Source: Oscillospiraceae bacterium
GTDB taxonomy: Bacteria > Bacillota > Clostridia > UMGS1883
Assembly: GCA_015068735.1 (NCBI GenBank)
Contig: SVJW01000016.1
Coordinates: forward strand, 1 to 34,205
Length of the DNA stretch: 34,205 nucleotides
Direction: 5' to 3'
Both the position numbers and the translations under genes were made by a program. The notes beneath the pieces were generated by a model, which was not told the DNA's origin, made no database searches, and saw only the letters and a list, made by a program, of their open reading frames with translations. This document shows, piece by piece, positions 1 through 8,200 of this stretch (the first letter of the stretch is position 1; every line of letters starts with the position of its first letter).

Positions 1-242
1 CTACGAACAAACTTCGCCACTCGATCGTCGTAACTATCGCTTATGTCGTATTTGCTTTGCAAATATCGACGTTAACGCTTTGTTACTCCTCTCCCCTTAA
101 AGTCTTACGACTTTCGGGGACCCCGAAAAGCAGACTATGCTTTTTGGGGAAAGGAAAAACAATGCAACGAGCGTATGTTTTGCAATTTAGCAAAACTGAA
201 GCGAAGTCTGCTTTGGTTTGACGCTGTACGCCTTCGGGTAAC

Positions 243-273
243 CTGTAAATACCTGTTATACAGGTATTTACAG
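243..273. repeat. 14-bp perfect hairpin
   Basis: CTGTAAATACCTGT pairs perfectly with ACAGGTATTTACAG across a three-base loop. No T-run follows on either strand, so it is not a simple intrinsic terminator. It belongs to the cluster of inverted repeats at the left edge. Confidence 0.6.
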
Positions 274-313
274 CTCAGTTTGTCCGTTCTGAAGCATTTT
301 TTCCTATCCCCAT

Positions 314-358
314 AAAAAGGAGGTGTAAAAAAACCTGAGCTTTTTACACCTCCTTTTT
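314..358. terminator. Bidirectional intrinsic terminator
   Basis: This is an 18-bp perfect stem (314-331 with 341-358) and a nine-base loop, with A-runs and T-runs at the two ends so that it works on either strand. It sits just after the stop codon of the leftward SLOG gene and would also end any rightward transcript coming from bases 1-310. Confidence 0.85.
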
Positions 359-381
359 TTATGCCGATATAAATAACTTTA

Positions 382-813
382 TCAAAAATTTATAGTTAAA
401 TCGATAATAGCCTTTTTCTTTTTTTGGGCATATCTTAAGGTTTTAAAAGAACCGCCATATGTATATACTACATATGATACCAACAAATCAGCCTTATCAA
501 CCATATATTCATTTCTTTTTAATATTGCTATCTTAGGTGGAATTTTTTCTAATTCAGGGTATTCTGATTCATCGTATAGCTCCTCATTATAGGTTTTATT
601 AATGTAAGGAAGAACAATTATAGATTTAATGTGTGGGAATTCTTTCTTCAAGCTTTTTACCGTCAATGCACACAAAAGGTCAAAATCCCCATACCCGCCT
701 AAAAGAAACTCCGTTGCTCCCTGTTCAATCAATTCTCTTATAACCTCATCAAGAGCTTTTTTTACTTTTTCACTTCCAGTAATATTACTATTTCCGCAAA
801 AAGTTACTTTCAT
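382..813 (-). CDS. SLOG-fold protein, YpsA/DUF1273-like
   Basis: This is a small 143-aa cytosolic protein. The N-terminus MKVTFCGNSNITG, the glycine-rich GGYGDFD near residue 42 and the late segment VYTYGGSFKTLRYA resemble the SLOG/DUF1273 (YpsA-like) nucleotide-binding fold, whose members bind nucleotides or nucleotide-derived ligands; the ligand here is unknown. The ATG at 813 is preferred to the GTG at 822 because the sequence GGGTGA then sits as a ribosome site. The gene diverges from a small XRE regulator, and a TTGCAT-17-TATAAT promoter lies between them among repeated TATGTTTT boxes, so control by that regulator is plausible. Small SLOG proteins beside regulators are seen in accessory DNA, but nothing else here proves transfer. 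Confidence 0.7.
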   Translation of the reverse strand: MKVTFCGNSNITGSEKVKKALDEVIRELIEQGATEFLLGGYGDFDLLCALTVKSLKKEFPHIKSIIVLPYINKTYNEELYDESEYPELEKIPPKIAILKRNEYMVDKADLLVSYVVYTYGGSFKTLRYAQKKKKAIIDLTINF

Positions 814-831
814 TTTTATCACCCAAGTAAA

Positions 832-860
832 ATTATATATGTTTTCATTATATAATGCAA
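832..860 (-). promoter_or_regulatory. Sigma-A promoter of the SLOG gene
   Basis: Read leftward, TTGCAT (855-860) and TATAAT (832-837) are separated by 17 bases. Transcription would start near 825, giving a very short leader before the ATG at 813. TATGTTTT boxes overlap the spacer and lie just upstream. Confidence 0.65.
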
Positions 861-897
861 TAGTCTATATGTTTTCATATCTTATGTTTTAACATAA
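838..897. promoter_or_regulatory. Candidate operator with three TATGTTTT boxes
   Basis: TATGTTTT occurs at 838-845, 868-875 and 883-890, with starts 30 and 15 bases apart. The first two are part of the 13-base direct repeat TATATGTTTTCAT (836-848 and 866-878). The third forms half of a small inverted repeat, TTATGTT-TT-AACATAA (882-897). The boxes lie between divergent genes, one encoding an XRE-type DNA-binding protein, so autoregulation is a reasonable inference. Confidence 0.5.
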
Positions 898-924
898 TGT
901 CATACATATTTTTGAGGTGATATT

Positions 925-1125
925 ATGGTAAAGCTCAATGCACTAAAACTTCTTGAAGAAAAAGGCAAGACCAGATACTGGCTATACAAACAAATGGGAA
1001 TGAGCTATCAGAACTTTAATAAAATGGTAAATAATGAAACAAAGTCTATTCAATACGAAAACATAGATGCACTTTGTCAAATTCTCGAATGCACTCCCAA
1101 TGAACTTCTTATATTTGAGGAATAA
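925..1125 (+). CDS. Small XRE-family HTH regulator
   Basis: This 66-aa protein is essentially one Cro/C1-type helix-turn-helix domain: a conserved entry (GKTRYWLYKQMGMSYQNF), a recognition-helix region (NFNKMVNNETKSIQYENI) and the typical close IDALCQILECTPNELL. It matches the compact one-domain XRE repressors found across Firmicutes. GAGGTGATATT before the ATG is a good ribosome site. It is divergent from the SLOG gene and ends at a palindromic terminator. It probably binds the repeated boxes in the shared intergenic region; the regulated targets are not known. Confidence 0.85.
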   Translation: MVKLNALKLLEEKGKTRYWLYKQMGMSYQNFNKMVNNETKSIQYENIDALCQILECTPNELLIFEE

Positions 1126-1140
1126 TGCAACTTAAATCAC

Positions 1141-1178
1141 AAAAACAGATATATCGAAATTTCGATATATCTGTTTTT
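1141..1178. terminator. Palindromic terminator after the XRE gene
   Basis: A perfect 38-bp palindrome (19-bp arms centred on CGAAATTTCG) ends in a T-run. It begins 15 bases after the XRE stop codon. Because it is fully symmetrical it could also act on the opposite strand. Confidence 0.8.
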
Positions 1179-1208
1179 TTATGCTGTTATATTCCGTCGG
1201 TTTTTATA

Positions 1209-1231
1209 TTTTTTCCAGTTATTGGAAAAAA
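1209..1231. promoter_or_regulatory. Inverted repeat upstream of spo0A
   Basis: TTTTTTCCA and TGGAAAAAA flank GTTAT, giving 9-bp arms. It lies directly before the likely -35 element of spo0A, so it could be a regulator site. I do not recognise it as a Spo0A box. Confidence 0.35.
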
Positions 1232-1235
1232 GTTC

Positions 1236-1264
1236 TTGCATTAATTTCCAAAATATGGTAATAT
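1236..1264 (+). promoter_or_regulatory. Probable promoter of spo0A
   Basis: TTGCAT (1236-1241) and TAATAT (1259-1264) are 17 bases apart and would start transcription about 30 bases before the ATG. I saw no clear sigma-H match. Confidence 0.45.
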
Positions 1265-1300
1265 TCAAACTACAATAAAAAATAAATTGGAGGAAACAGT

Positions 1301-2101
1301 ATGAAAACCAAGATAAAACTGCTTATTGCAGACAGTAACCGCGAACTGGGTTTGCAAATGAAATCATTTTTTGACGGCAAAGGGGATATTGAGCTTGTTG
1401 CCATTGCAACCGACGGACTTGATGCTTTGGAGAAAATCAGGAAACATTCTCCCGATGCTGTACTTATGGACATTGTTCTGCCTCAACTTGACGGAATTGG
1501 GCTTTTAAAGGAAATTAACTCACTTTCGAGAGTGCACCGTCCTGTGGTCATCGTCACAAGCGGTGCAAAGAGAGAGCATATCACAAATATCTGTATGCAG
1601 TTGGGTGCAGACTATTTTATGATAAAGCCCTGCGACAACGAAACCGTTTATGAGAGAATAAAACTACTGTGTATGCCCAAAACTGCAGGCAGTATTCACG
1701 AAATTGCCTGCTCTGAAAAATCCGGCAATGCAGACCGTCCCAGCGACCGTGCACTTGAAATTTCCGTAACAAAGACAATTCACTCTGTTGGCGTTCCTGC
1801 AAATATAAAGGGGTATCAATATCTTCGCGATGCAATTATTATGAGCATTAAGGACACTGAGCTTATAAATGCCGTAACTAAACAGCTTTATCCAAAAGTT
1901 GCAACAAGGCACAATACCTCCCCCAGCCGTGTTGAAAGAGCTATCCGCCACGCAATTGAGGTTGCCTGCATCAGAGGTAACGAAGAAGAACTTTACAAAC
2001 TCTTCGGCTACACCGTAAGCAACAACAAAGGAAAACCTACAAACTCTGAATTTATTGCAATGATTGCTGACAGACTTCGCTTGGAAATGCTGGTATCCTG
2101 A
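1301..2101 (+). CDS. spo0A: Spo0A, master regulator of sporulation
   Basis: This is a 266-aa response regulator, the usual Spo0A length. Residues 1-125 form the receiver domain: acidic D11, phosphoacceptor D57 in VLMDIVLP, T86 and K109 in FMIKP. Residues about 155-265 form the Spo0A C-terminal DNA-binding domain, with the signatures [14 protein letters not shown] and [17 protein letters not shown], which are close to those of Bacillus. When phosphorylated, the family activates or represses entry-to-sporulation genes. GGAGGAAACAGT before ATG is a strong ribosome site. The stop TGA shares a base with the next ATG, so translation is coupled to a TauE/SafE half-protein. spoIVB, often found upstream, is not here. 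Confidence 0.96.
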   Translation: MKTKIKLLIADSNRELGLQMKSFFDGKGDIELVAIATDGLDALEKIRKHSPDAVLMDIVLPQLDGIGLLKEINSLSRVHRPVVIVTSGAKREHITNICMQLGADYFMIKPCDNETVYERIKLLCMPKTAGSIHEIACSEKSGNADRPSDRALEISVTKTIHSVGVPANIKGYQYLRDAIIMSIKDTELINAVTKQLYPKVATRHNTSPSRVERAIRHAIEVACIRGNEEELYKLFGYTVSNNKGKPTNSEFIAMIADRLRLEMLVS

Positions 2102-2454
2102 TGAAGAAAAAAGCTCTTTTATGGGGAATCCCCATTGGGTTTATAAACGGATTTTTCGCATCGGGCGGAGGAATTATTGCGGTACTTGTACTACAGAAAT
2201 TCTTCTCCCTTGATGAAAAGAAAGCCCACGCCACTTCAATTATGATTATTCTTCCGCTGACCGTTGCAGGAGTTTTTGTCTACACTATGGCAGGGTTTAC
2301 CGATGTTCCTGTAATAATAAAAGCAGCGGTGGGTGCAACTCTGGGTGCGCTCATCGGTGCAAAGCTTCTTTCCCGTCTTTCCGGAAGGTTCATTCGGATT
2401 GGGTTTGGTGCAGTTATGGTTTTCGCATCGGTTAAGCTGTTGATAGGAGGGTAA
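2101..2454 (+). CDS. TauE/SafE half-protein, N-terminal half
   Basis: This 117-aa protein is very hydrophobic, with about four membrane segments and the glycine-rich entry FINGFFASGGGIIAVLVL typical of one TauE/SafE (TSUP) repeat. Full-length family members have two such repeats and about 240-270 residues, and move sulfite, sulfonates or other organic anions. Its ATG overlaps the spo0A stop codon. It is in the same frame as the next gene and only a TAA codon and one further codon separate them, so the two may pair as a heterodimer or result from a stop inserted in a full-length gene. The substrate is unknown. Confidence 0.8.
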   Translation: MKKKALLWGIPIGFINGFFASGGGIIAVLVLQKFFSLDEKKAHATSIMIILPLTVAGVFVYTMAGFTDVPVIIKAAVGATLGALIGAKLLSRLSGRFIRIGFGAVMVFASVKLLIGG

Positions 2455-2457
2455 TTT

Positions 2458-2832
2458 ATGCTGACTGTGATTATTGGCTTTCTGTCGGGAATTCTTGGCG
2501 GAATGGGTGTAGGAGGCGGAATGATTCTCATCCCTGCAGTAAGAATGTTTTTACACCTCGATCAGCAGACCGCTCAAAGCCTTAACCTCTTTTGTTTTAT
2601 TCCCTCGTCCCTATGCGCTCTTGTTATCCATATAAAAAACAAAAAAGTAGATTTTAAAACCGCTGTTCCCGTGATTTTAACCGGAATTCCTTTTGCCGTA
2701 CTGGGTGCATACATTTCTTCAAATCTGTCATCAGAATTGCTTTCAAGACTCTTTGGTGGGTTCATCCTTATATTCGGAATTAAAGAAATAATAACGGGAA
2801 TAAAATCTCCAAAAAATTCCACCACCGGTTGA
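2458..2832 (+). CDS. TauE/SafE half-protein, C-terminal half
   Basis: This 124-aa protein has about four membrane segments and repeats the family entry motif as GILGGMGVGGGMILIP. It looks like the second half of a TauE/SafE transporter. GGAGGG, which overlaps the end of the preceding gene, lies at the right distance from the ATG and supports independent initiation. It shares the reading frame of the preceding half; reading through the TAA would give a protein of about 243 residues, the family's normal length. It most likely works with the preceding protein in the membrane. Confidence 0.8.
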   Translation: MLTVIIGFLSGILGGMGVGGGMILIPAVRMFLHLDQQTAQSLNLFCFIPSSLCALVIHIKNKKVDFKTAVPVILTGIPFAVLGAYISSNLSSELLSRLFGGFILIFGIKEIITGIKSPKNSTTG

Positions 2833-2892
2833 TTTTGTAAAAACTTTTTTGAACTTTTTGGAGAAAAATCGCTAAAAAAGTACTGATTGGAA

Positions 2893-2921
2893 TTGACACC
2901 TCCTTAAATTAAGAGTATAAT
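2893..2921 (+). promoter_or_regulatory. Consensus sigma-A promoter of serC-serA
   Basis: TTGACA (2893-2898) and TATAAT (2916-2921) are separated by exactly 17 bases. The leader to the serC ATG is about 30 bases, too short for a T-box or riboswitch. Confidence 0.9.
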
Positions 2922-2957
2922 GTATAGTAATCTTTTATTTTTTAGGAGGCAATTATT

Positions 2958-4037
2958 ATGGCAAGAGTTTATAACTTTTCAGCAGGTCCCAGCATGCTTC
3001 CGCTTGAGGTACTCCAGACAGCTCAGAAGGAGCTTATTGAGTTCGGCGACAGCGGTATGAGCGTTATGGAAATGAGTCATCGTTCACCCGTTTACGATGC
3101 AATTATCAAAGAAACTGAAGCTAACTTCAGGAAACTTATGGATATCCCTGACAATTATAAGGTACTTTTCCTTCAGGGCGGTGCTTCAACACAGTTTGCA
3201 GCAGTTCCCCTTAACCTTATGAAGACGGGCAAGGCTGACTATGTTGTTTCAGGTCAGTTCTCAGGTAAAGCTTTTAAAGAAGCTAAGAAGTACGGCGATG
3301 CAAAGTGCATTGCAACTTCAGAAGATAAGACATTCAGCTATATCCCCGAAATCACACCCGATATGGTTCGTGAGGATGCTGATTATGTTCATGTATGCTA
3401 CAACAACACAATTTTTGGAACAAAGTTCCCCGAAGTTCCTAACGTAGGAGACAAGGTACTTGTTGCAGATATGTCATCCTGCATCACAAGTGAGCCTGTA
3501 GATGTTACAAAGTTTGGCGTTATCTACGCAGGTGCACAGAAGAATATGGCTCCTGCAGGTCTTACAGTTGTTATCATCCGTGAGGATCTTATGGGCAATG
3601 CCCGTGAGGATATCCCCACAATGCTTGATTACAAGACAATGGCTGACAACGATTCCATGTACAACACACCTCCCTGCTATGCAATCTATATTGCAGGTCT
3701 TGTTTATAAATGGGCTCTCGCAAACGGTGGTCTTGAAGCTATGAAGGAAAGAAACGAAAAGAAAGCAAATATTCTTTACGATTTCCTTGATAACTCCACT
3801 CTTTTCAAGGCAACAGCCGATAAGAAGTGCCGTTCCATGATGAACGTATGCTTCGTTACAGGAGATGCTGACCTTGATAAGAAGTTCTGTAAGGAAGCAG
3901 CCGAAGCAGGTTTTGTAAACCTTAAGGGTCACAGATCCGTTGGCGGTATGAGAGCAAGCATCTACAACGCTATGCCCTATGAAGGCGTAGAAAAGCTTGT
4001 AGAATTCATGGCTGAATTTGAAAAGAACAATAAGTAA
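2958..4037 (+). CDS. serC: Phosphoserine aminotransferase
   Basis: This 359-aa class V PLP aminotransferase converts 3-phosphohydroxypyruvate and glutamate to phosphoserine and 2-oxoglutarate, the second step of serine synthesis. Family signatures are NFSAGPSMLP at residues 6-15, the phosphate/PLP loop GGASTQF at 74-80 and the PLP lysine K195 in GAQKNMAPAG; the end RASIYNAMP is also characteristic. AGGAGG lies before the ATG. serA follows after 16 bases, so the two are one operon from the consensus promoter at 2893-2921. No serB-type phosphatase is present in the window. Confidence 0.96.
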   Translation: MARVYNFSAGPSMLPLEVLQTAQKELIEFGDSGMSVMEMSHRSPVYDAIIKETEANFRKLMDIPDNYKVLFLQGGASTQFAAVPLNLMKTGKADYVVSGQFSGKAFKEAKKYGDAKCIATSEDKTFSYIPEITPDMVREDADYVHVCYNNTIFGTKFPEVPNVGDKVLVADMSSCITSEPVDVTKFGVIYAGAQKNMAPAGLTVVIIREDLMGNAREDIPTMLDYKTMADNDSMYNTPPCYAIYIAGLVYKWALANGGLEAMKERNEKKANILYDFLDNSTLFKATADKKCRSMMNVCFVTGDADLDKKFCKEAAEAGFVNLKGHRSVGGMRASIYNAMPYEGVEKLVEFMAEFEKNNK

Positions 4038-4053
4038 GGGACGGGTAACTATT

Positions 4054-5223
4054 ATGTACAATCTTTTAACACTTAACAAGATTGCAAAGTGCGGTCTTGA
4101 CAATTTTGACAAAGTAAAATATGCAATTTCCGATAACTGCGAAAATCCCGATTGCATTATCCTCCGTAGCTTTAATATGCACGATATGGAGCTTCCCGAA
4201 ACTCTTCAGGCAGTTGCTCGTGCAGGCGCAGGTGTAAATAACATTCCCACAGACAAATGTGCTGAAAAGGGTATCGTAGTATTCAATACTCCCGGTGCTA
4301 ATGCAAACGCTGTTAAGGAGCTTACAATTGCAGGTCTTTTCCTTGCATCCCGTGATATCGTTGGCGGTATCGAATGGGCTAAGACTCTTAAGGGTAACGG
4401 CGCAGAAGTTGGTAAAATGGTTGAAAAGGGCAAGAGCAATTTCGCAGGTTGCGAAATCAAGGGTAAGAAACTTGCTGTAATCGGTCTCGGTGCTATCGGT
4501 GTATTGGTTGCTAATGCAGCTCATCACCTCGGTATGGAAGTAATCGGTTACGACCCCTATATTTCCGTAAAAGCAGCGCTCAGCCTCGACAGACATACTG
4601 TAATCAAGAACGAGCTTAAGGATGCTTTAGCTGAAGCTGACTATATCACACTTCATCTTCCCCTTATGGATGCTACACGCGGAATGTTCAATGCAGAACT
4701 CTTCAAGACTTCTGTAAAGAAGGGTGCAAAGCTTCTCAACTTCTCCCGTGGTGAGCTTGTTGACACAGACGCACTCAAGAGTGCGCTTGAGGTTGGTCTT
4801 ATCTCCTCTTATGTAGTTGACTTCCCCTCTGATGAAGTTATCGGCCTCGATGGCGTAGTTGCTATCCCCCACCTTGGTGCTTCCAGTGCTGAGAGTGAAG
4901 ATAACTGTGCAGTTATGGCAGCAAAAGAGCTTATTGAGTATATGGAAAACGGTAACATTGTAAATTCCGTTAACTATCCTAACTGTGAGCTTCCCAGAAC
5001 TGCAGGTGCTACAAGAATTACAGTTCTTCACAAGAACATTCCCAATATGATTTCAAGCATTACTTCCGCATTTGCAGGTAAGGGTATCAACATCGAAAAC
5101 ATGGTTAATAAGAGCCGTGGCGATTATGCTTGCACAATCCTCGATGTAGAAAATGCAGACGACGCAATTGCAGACGAACTTAAAGCAATTGAGGGTATAA
5201 TCAAGGTTAGAGTTATTAAATAA
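4054..5223 (+). CDS. serA: D-3-phosphoglycerate dehydrogenase
   Basis: This 389-aa NAD-dependent dehydrogenase oxidises 3-phosphoglycerate to 3-phosphohydroxypyruvate, the committed step of serine synthesis. The Rossmann motif GLGAIG is at residues 144-149, with D167 at the end of the second strand. Catalytic candidates are R232 in NFSRGEL and H273 in PHLGASSAE, with an acidic residue in the SDEVIG segment. Residues about 322-389 are an ACT domain (ITVLHKNIPNMISSIT), the usual site of serine feedback inhibition. The ATG at 4054 is chosen over an in-frame ATG at 4018 inside serC because MYNLL is the family-like N-terminus. Confidence 0.95.
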   Translation: MYNLLTLNKIAKCGLDNFDKVKYAISDNCENPDCIILRSFNMHDMELPETLQAVARAGAGVNNIPTDKCAEKGIVVFNTPGANANAVKELTIAGLFLASRDIVGGIEWAKTLKGNGAEVGKMVEKGKSNFAGCEIKGKKLAVIGLGAIGVLVANAAHHLGMEVIGYDPYISVKAALSLDRHTVIKNELKDALAEADYITLHLPLMDATRGMFNAELFKTSVKKGAKLLNFSRGELVDTDALKSALEVGLISSYVVDFPSDEVIGLDGVVAIPHLGASSAESEDNCAVMAAKELIEYMENGNIVNSVNYPNCELPRTAGATRITVLHKNIPNMISSITSAFAGKGINIENMVNKSRGDYACTILDVENADDAIADELKAIEGIIKVRVIK

Positions 5224-5238
5224 GCGTATAACACAACA

Positions 5239-5277
5239 AAAGGAACTATTAAGTCATTCTTAATAGTTCCTTTTTTT
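5239..5277. terminator. Terminator between serA and hsdR
   Basis: AAGGAACTATTAAG pairs with CTTAATAGTTCCTT across a five-base loop and is followed by seven Ts on the + strand. It ends serA; with A-runs on its left it may also help end the converging hsdR transcript. Confidence 0.85.
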
Positions 5278-5278
5278 C

Positions 5279-8200
5279 TTACGCAACTGCGTTTGTATTG
5301 ATTTTTTCTATTACCTTTCGGATTCCTGCCCATACAGAAAGGTCAGTGAATACTTCAACAACGCTTCCCTTGTCGGTAAAGGGAGATTCCTGCAAAACGG
5401 AAAAATCTTTCAATAATCCGTTGTGTACAACATACTCGATAATCTGATTGACAAAGTAAATCTGCCTTGCATCAAGATTTGTATTACCTAAAAATTCTGC
5501 GAAAGCTTCCTTTGCGGCATTCATATCAAGACCCACAATCTCGCGGACAAATTCTCCCAGCGGTTTTTCACCATACTCTGCCGTATAGTCATCCTTGGAG
5601 CCAAGTTCGCTCCAAAGAATTTTTTCGAGTTGGGATACGTCTGTTTCCGTAAGAGGTATATTTGACCTGAGCTTTGCAATAACGAAATCATCCTGATGCT
5701 GACGGACATAGAATTCTGCCTTTGCCCTGTAGTTTTTAAGGGTGTCGTCTTCCAGCTCCGACTCCTTCCATTCAGTAGATAAAATATCATCGTGGAAATT
5801 GGTATTATATACAGTACCGTCCACAATAATATACTTCATCAGATTGCGGAGTGATTCACGGATATTTTCAAACTCATTGATTCCGCAGTTTTCTATATAA
5901 TCAGTATGTAGTATTTTGTTTATAAGCTCACTCTTTGCAGTAATTTCCGGAATGTTGGCAACACTTGCAATTCCGTTTACTTTCTTAAACAAATCGCTTT
6001 TGTACCTGCCGTAGCCCTTGCCGGCAAGGTAGGCAAGCTCAATTCCGTACATCAGAGCATCAAAGCGCACCGCACTTGCCTCGTCATTGTCAGGAATGAT
6101 GAGGGGCGCAAGCTCTTCACGCATTGTAAGAGTATCCTCATAAGTAAGCGAAAGGTAGTTTTCTTCCTTTGAGTACAGTTCCACATAACGAAGATGCTGT
6201 TTTACGGCAAAGTTATCTTTCTGAAGCTCCCCTACTTTTCTCACCAGATCCGAAACCAACGCTTTGCGAAAAGTTATCAAATCCTCTGTCTGATAAGTAA
6301 TGTCCTGCAGCTTGAAAATAATCTGCGCTTTAAGGCTGAAAATCGCGCCCTGAAGTGCCATCTGATTAGCTGTGGGTTTGCCGTTTTGCATACGGAAAAA
6401 TTCAAAATTTCCGCAAAAGTCAAAGATATAGAATTTATCCTTATCCGCTCCGTCTAAAAGTTTGGGGCAAAGACGTGTTCCTCGACCTATCATCTGCCAG
6501 AATTTTGCCTTGCTCATAACCTTCTTAAAGAAAACAAGATTCAGAACTTCCGGCACATCAATTCCCGTATCAAGCATATCAACGGATATTGCAATCTGCG
6601 GAAGCTTTTTCGGATCGGAAAATTCATCAATAAGTGACTGGGAATAATTGATAGTGTTGTCAATTACCTGTGCAAATCCCGGCAAATGGGGATATTCACT
6701 ATTGAATACCTCGAGAATTTTCTCGGCATGGCGGTGGTTTTTAGCAAATATAATTGTTTTTCCGAGCTTTGCACCGTAATCAATCCTGATTCCGTCAGTC
6801 ATAAGAATATTAAGAACCTGACGGATAGTGTCACGGTTAAATATCCACGCATTGAGGGCTGATGAGCTGATTTTTTCAGGAAGTTCACCGTTCTCATCCT
6901 CGAAAAGGGTTTCATATTCTTCCTTTTCCTGCGGAGTCAGGTCTGCGTAGGTTATTCCCTGCTCTATAAACTTCAGTTTTGTTTCAACGGACATATAATC
7001 AACAAGAAATCCGTCCTTAACCGCCTGTGCAAGTTCATAGCCATAGGTAGGAACTCCGTCCTGAAGTTCAAAAACTTCGTAGGTGTTTTTGTCAATTTCA
7101 TCCTTGGGAGTTGCAGTAAGACCTACAAGAGGAGCATCGAAATAATTGAAGATATCGCGGTATTTATTGTACACGGAACGGTGCGCCTCGTCACAGATAA
7201 CAAGGTCGAAATGACCGCTTGTGAAAAGCTTTCCTTCGTCATCGTTTACCTCATCAATACAGTTATACATTGTCTGATAAGTGGAAAAAACGCAGTGCGC
7301 GGCAAAGTTGTCCTTTTCATGGCAAAGGTTTGTTACCGACAAATCAGGAAGAAGATTCACAAAGGAACGCTTCGCCTGAGTAACCAGAGAGGTACGGTCA
7401 GCAAGGAAAAGAATATTCTTCACCCAGCCGTGTTCTAAAAGGACTTTACAAAGGGCAATAACCGTTCTTGTTTTTCCCGAACCTGTTGCCATAACGAGGA
7501 GTGCCTTTCTGCGGTTTTTGTTATCAAACGCATCACAAACTGCTTTTATTGCACCCTCCTGATAATATCTGCCTGCAATATTTTTGTCCACCATTACGTG
7601 TTTAAGGCTTGTACGCATTCTGCGGAGGTTGAACATTTTTTCAAGGTCACGCTTGGAATAGATTGCGGCAACCCTGCGCTCGGGATACTGCCCATCATTG
7701 ATTCTTGTATCAAAACCGTTGGTAAGGAATATGACGGGTCGTCTGCCGTATTGCTTTTCCAATAAATCAGCGTAAAGTTTTGCTTGCTGTCTGCCTTTTT
7801 CCACGTCTACGCAGGTGCGCTTCGCCTCAATAACGGCAAGGGGCTTGTGAGTATCGTCGTAAAGAACATAGTCTGCAAAGCCAACCTCCGACTTATTGGG
7901 CATACCAGGAAGTTCCACTTCGTTTATCCAGTTTTTGTTTTCTATCCAACCTGCTTCTTGGAGCATAGTATCTATGTATATCTTTCTTGTCTTAAACTCA
8001 GATAAATCAAGCGGTTTTGGAACATAAGTCTGCTGTTGTTCAGCACGGCGTGCAGTAAGCTCCTCTTTGAGAGCTTTGTTTTCTTCAAGAAGCTTTTTCA
8101 AATCCACATCGGGATATTCTTTTTGTATAGGCTGATTGACCTCTTCCTTTTCGGCTAAAAGCTTCTTGTCAAAAGGCTTTATTATATCAACATAATTTTC

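Larger units (their letters stand above)
1..381. other. Hairpin-rich noncoding region at the left edge
   Basis: I see no convincing gene here. One frame is open from the window edge to about 218 but has no start, no ribosome site and no recognisable protein character. The DNA is full of short inverted repeats: 49-65 (TATTTGC/GCAAATA), 93-119 (CCCC, AAAGTC/GACTTT, GGGG), 121-149 (CCCCGAAAAGCA/TGCTTTTTGGGG), 177-196 (GTTTTGC/GCAAAAC), 243-273 (14-bp perfect stem) and the terminator at 314-358. Bases 127-135 can also pair with 206-214, which would exclude the 121-149 hairpin. It may be a structured RNA, a REP-like dispersed repeat, or the tail of an element that starts outside the window. Confidence 0.5.

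Noticed and set aside
3..218. Open frame running in from the left edge
   Set aside because: It has no start in the window, crosses several hairpins and reads as basic, low-information sequence. A truncated gene cannot be fully excluded.
2452..2457. Recent nonsense mutation making a TauE/SafE pseudogene
   Set aside because: The second half has its own well-placed GGAGGG site and ATG, and both halves are intact, so two real genes are more likely. Comparison with relatives would decide.
2922..2957. Riboswitch or T-box before serC
   Set aside because: The promoter leaves only about 30 bases of leader, too short for either.
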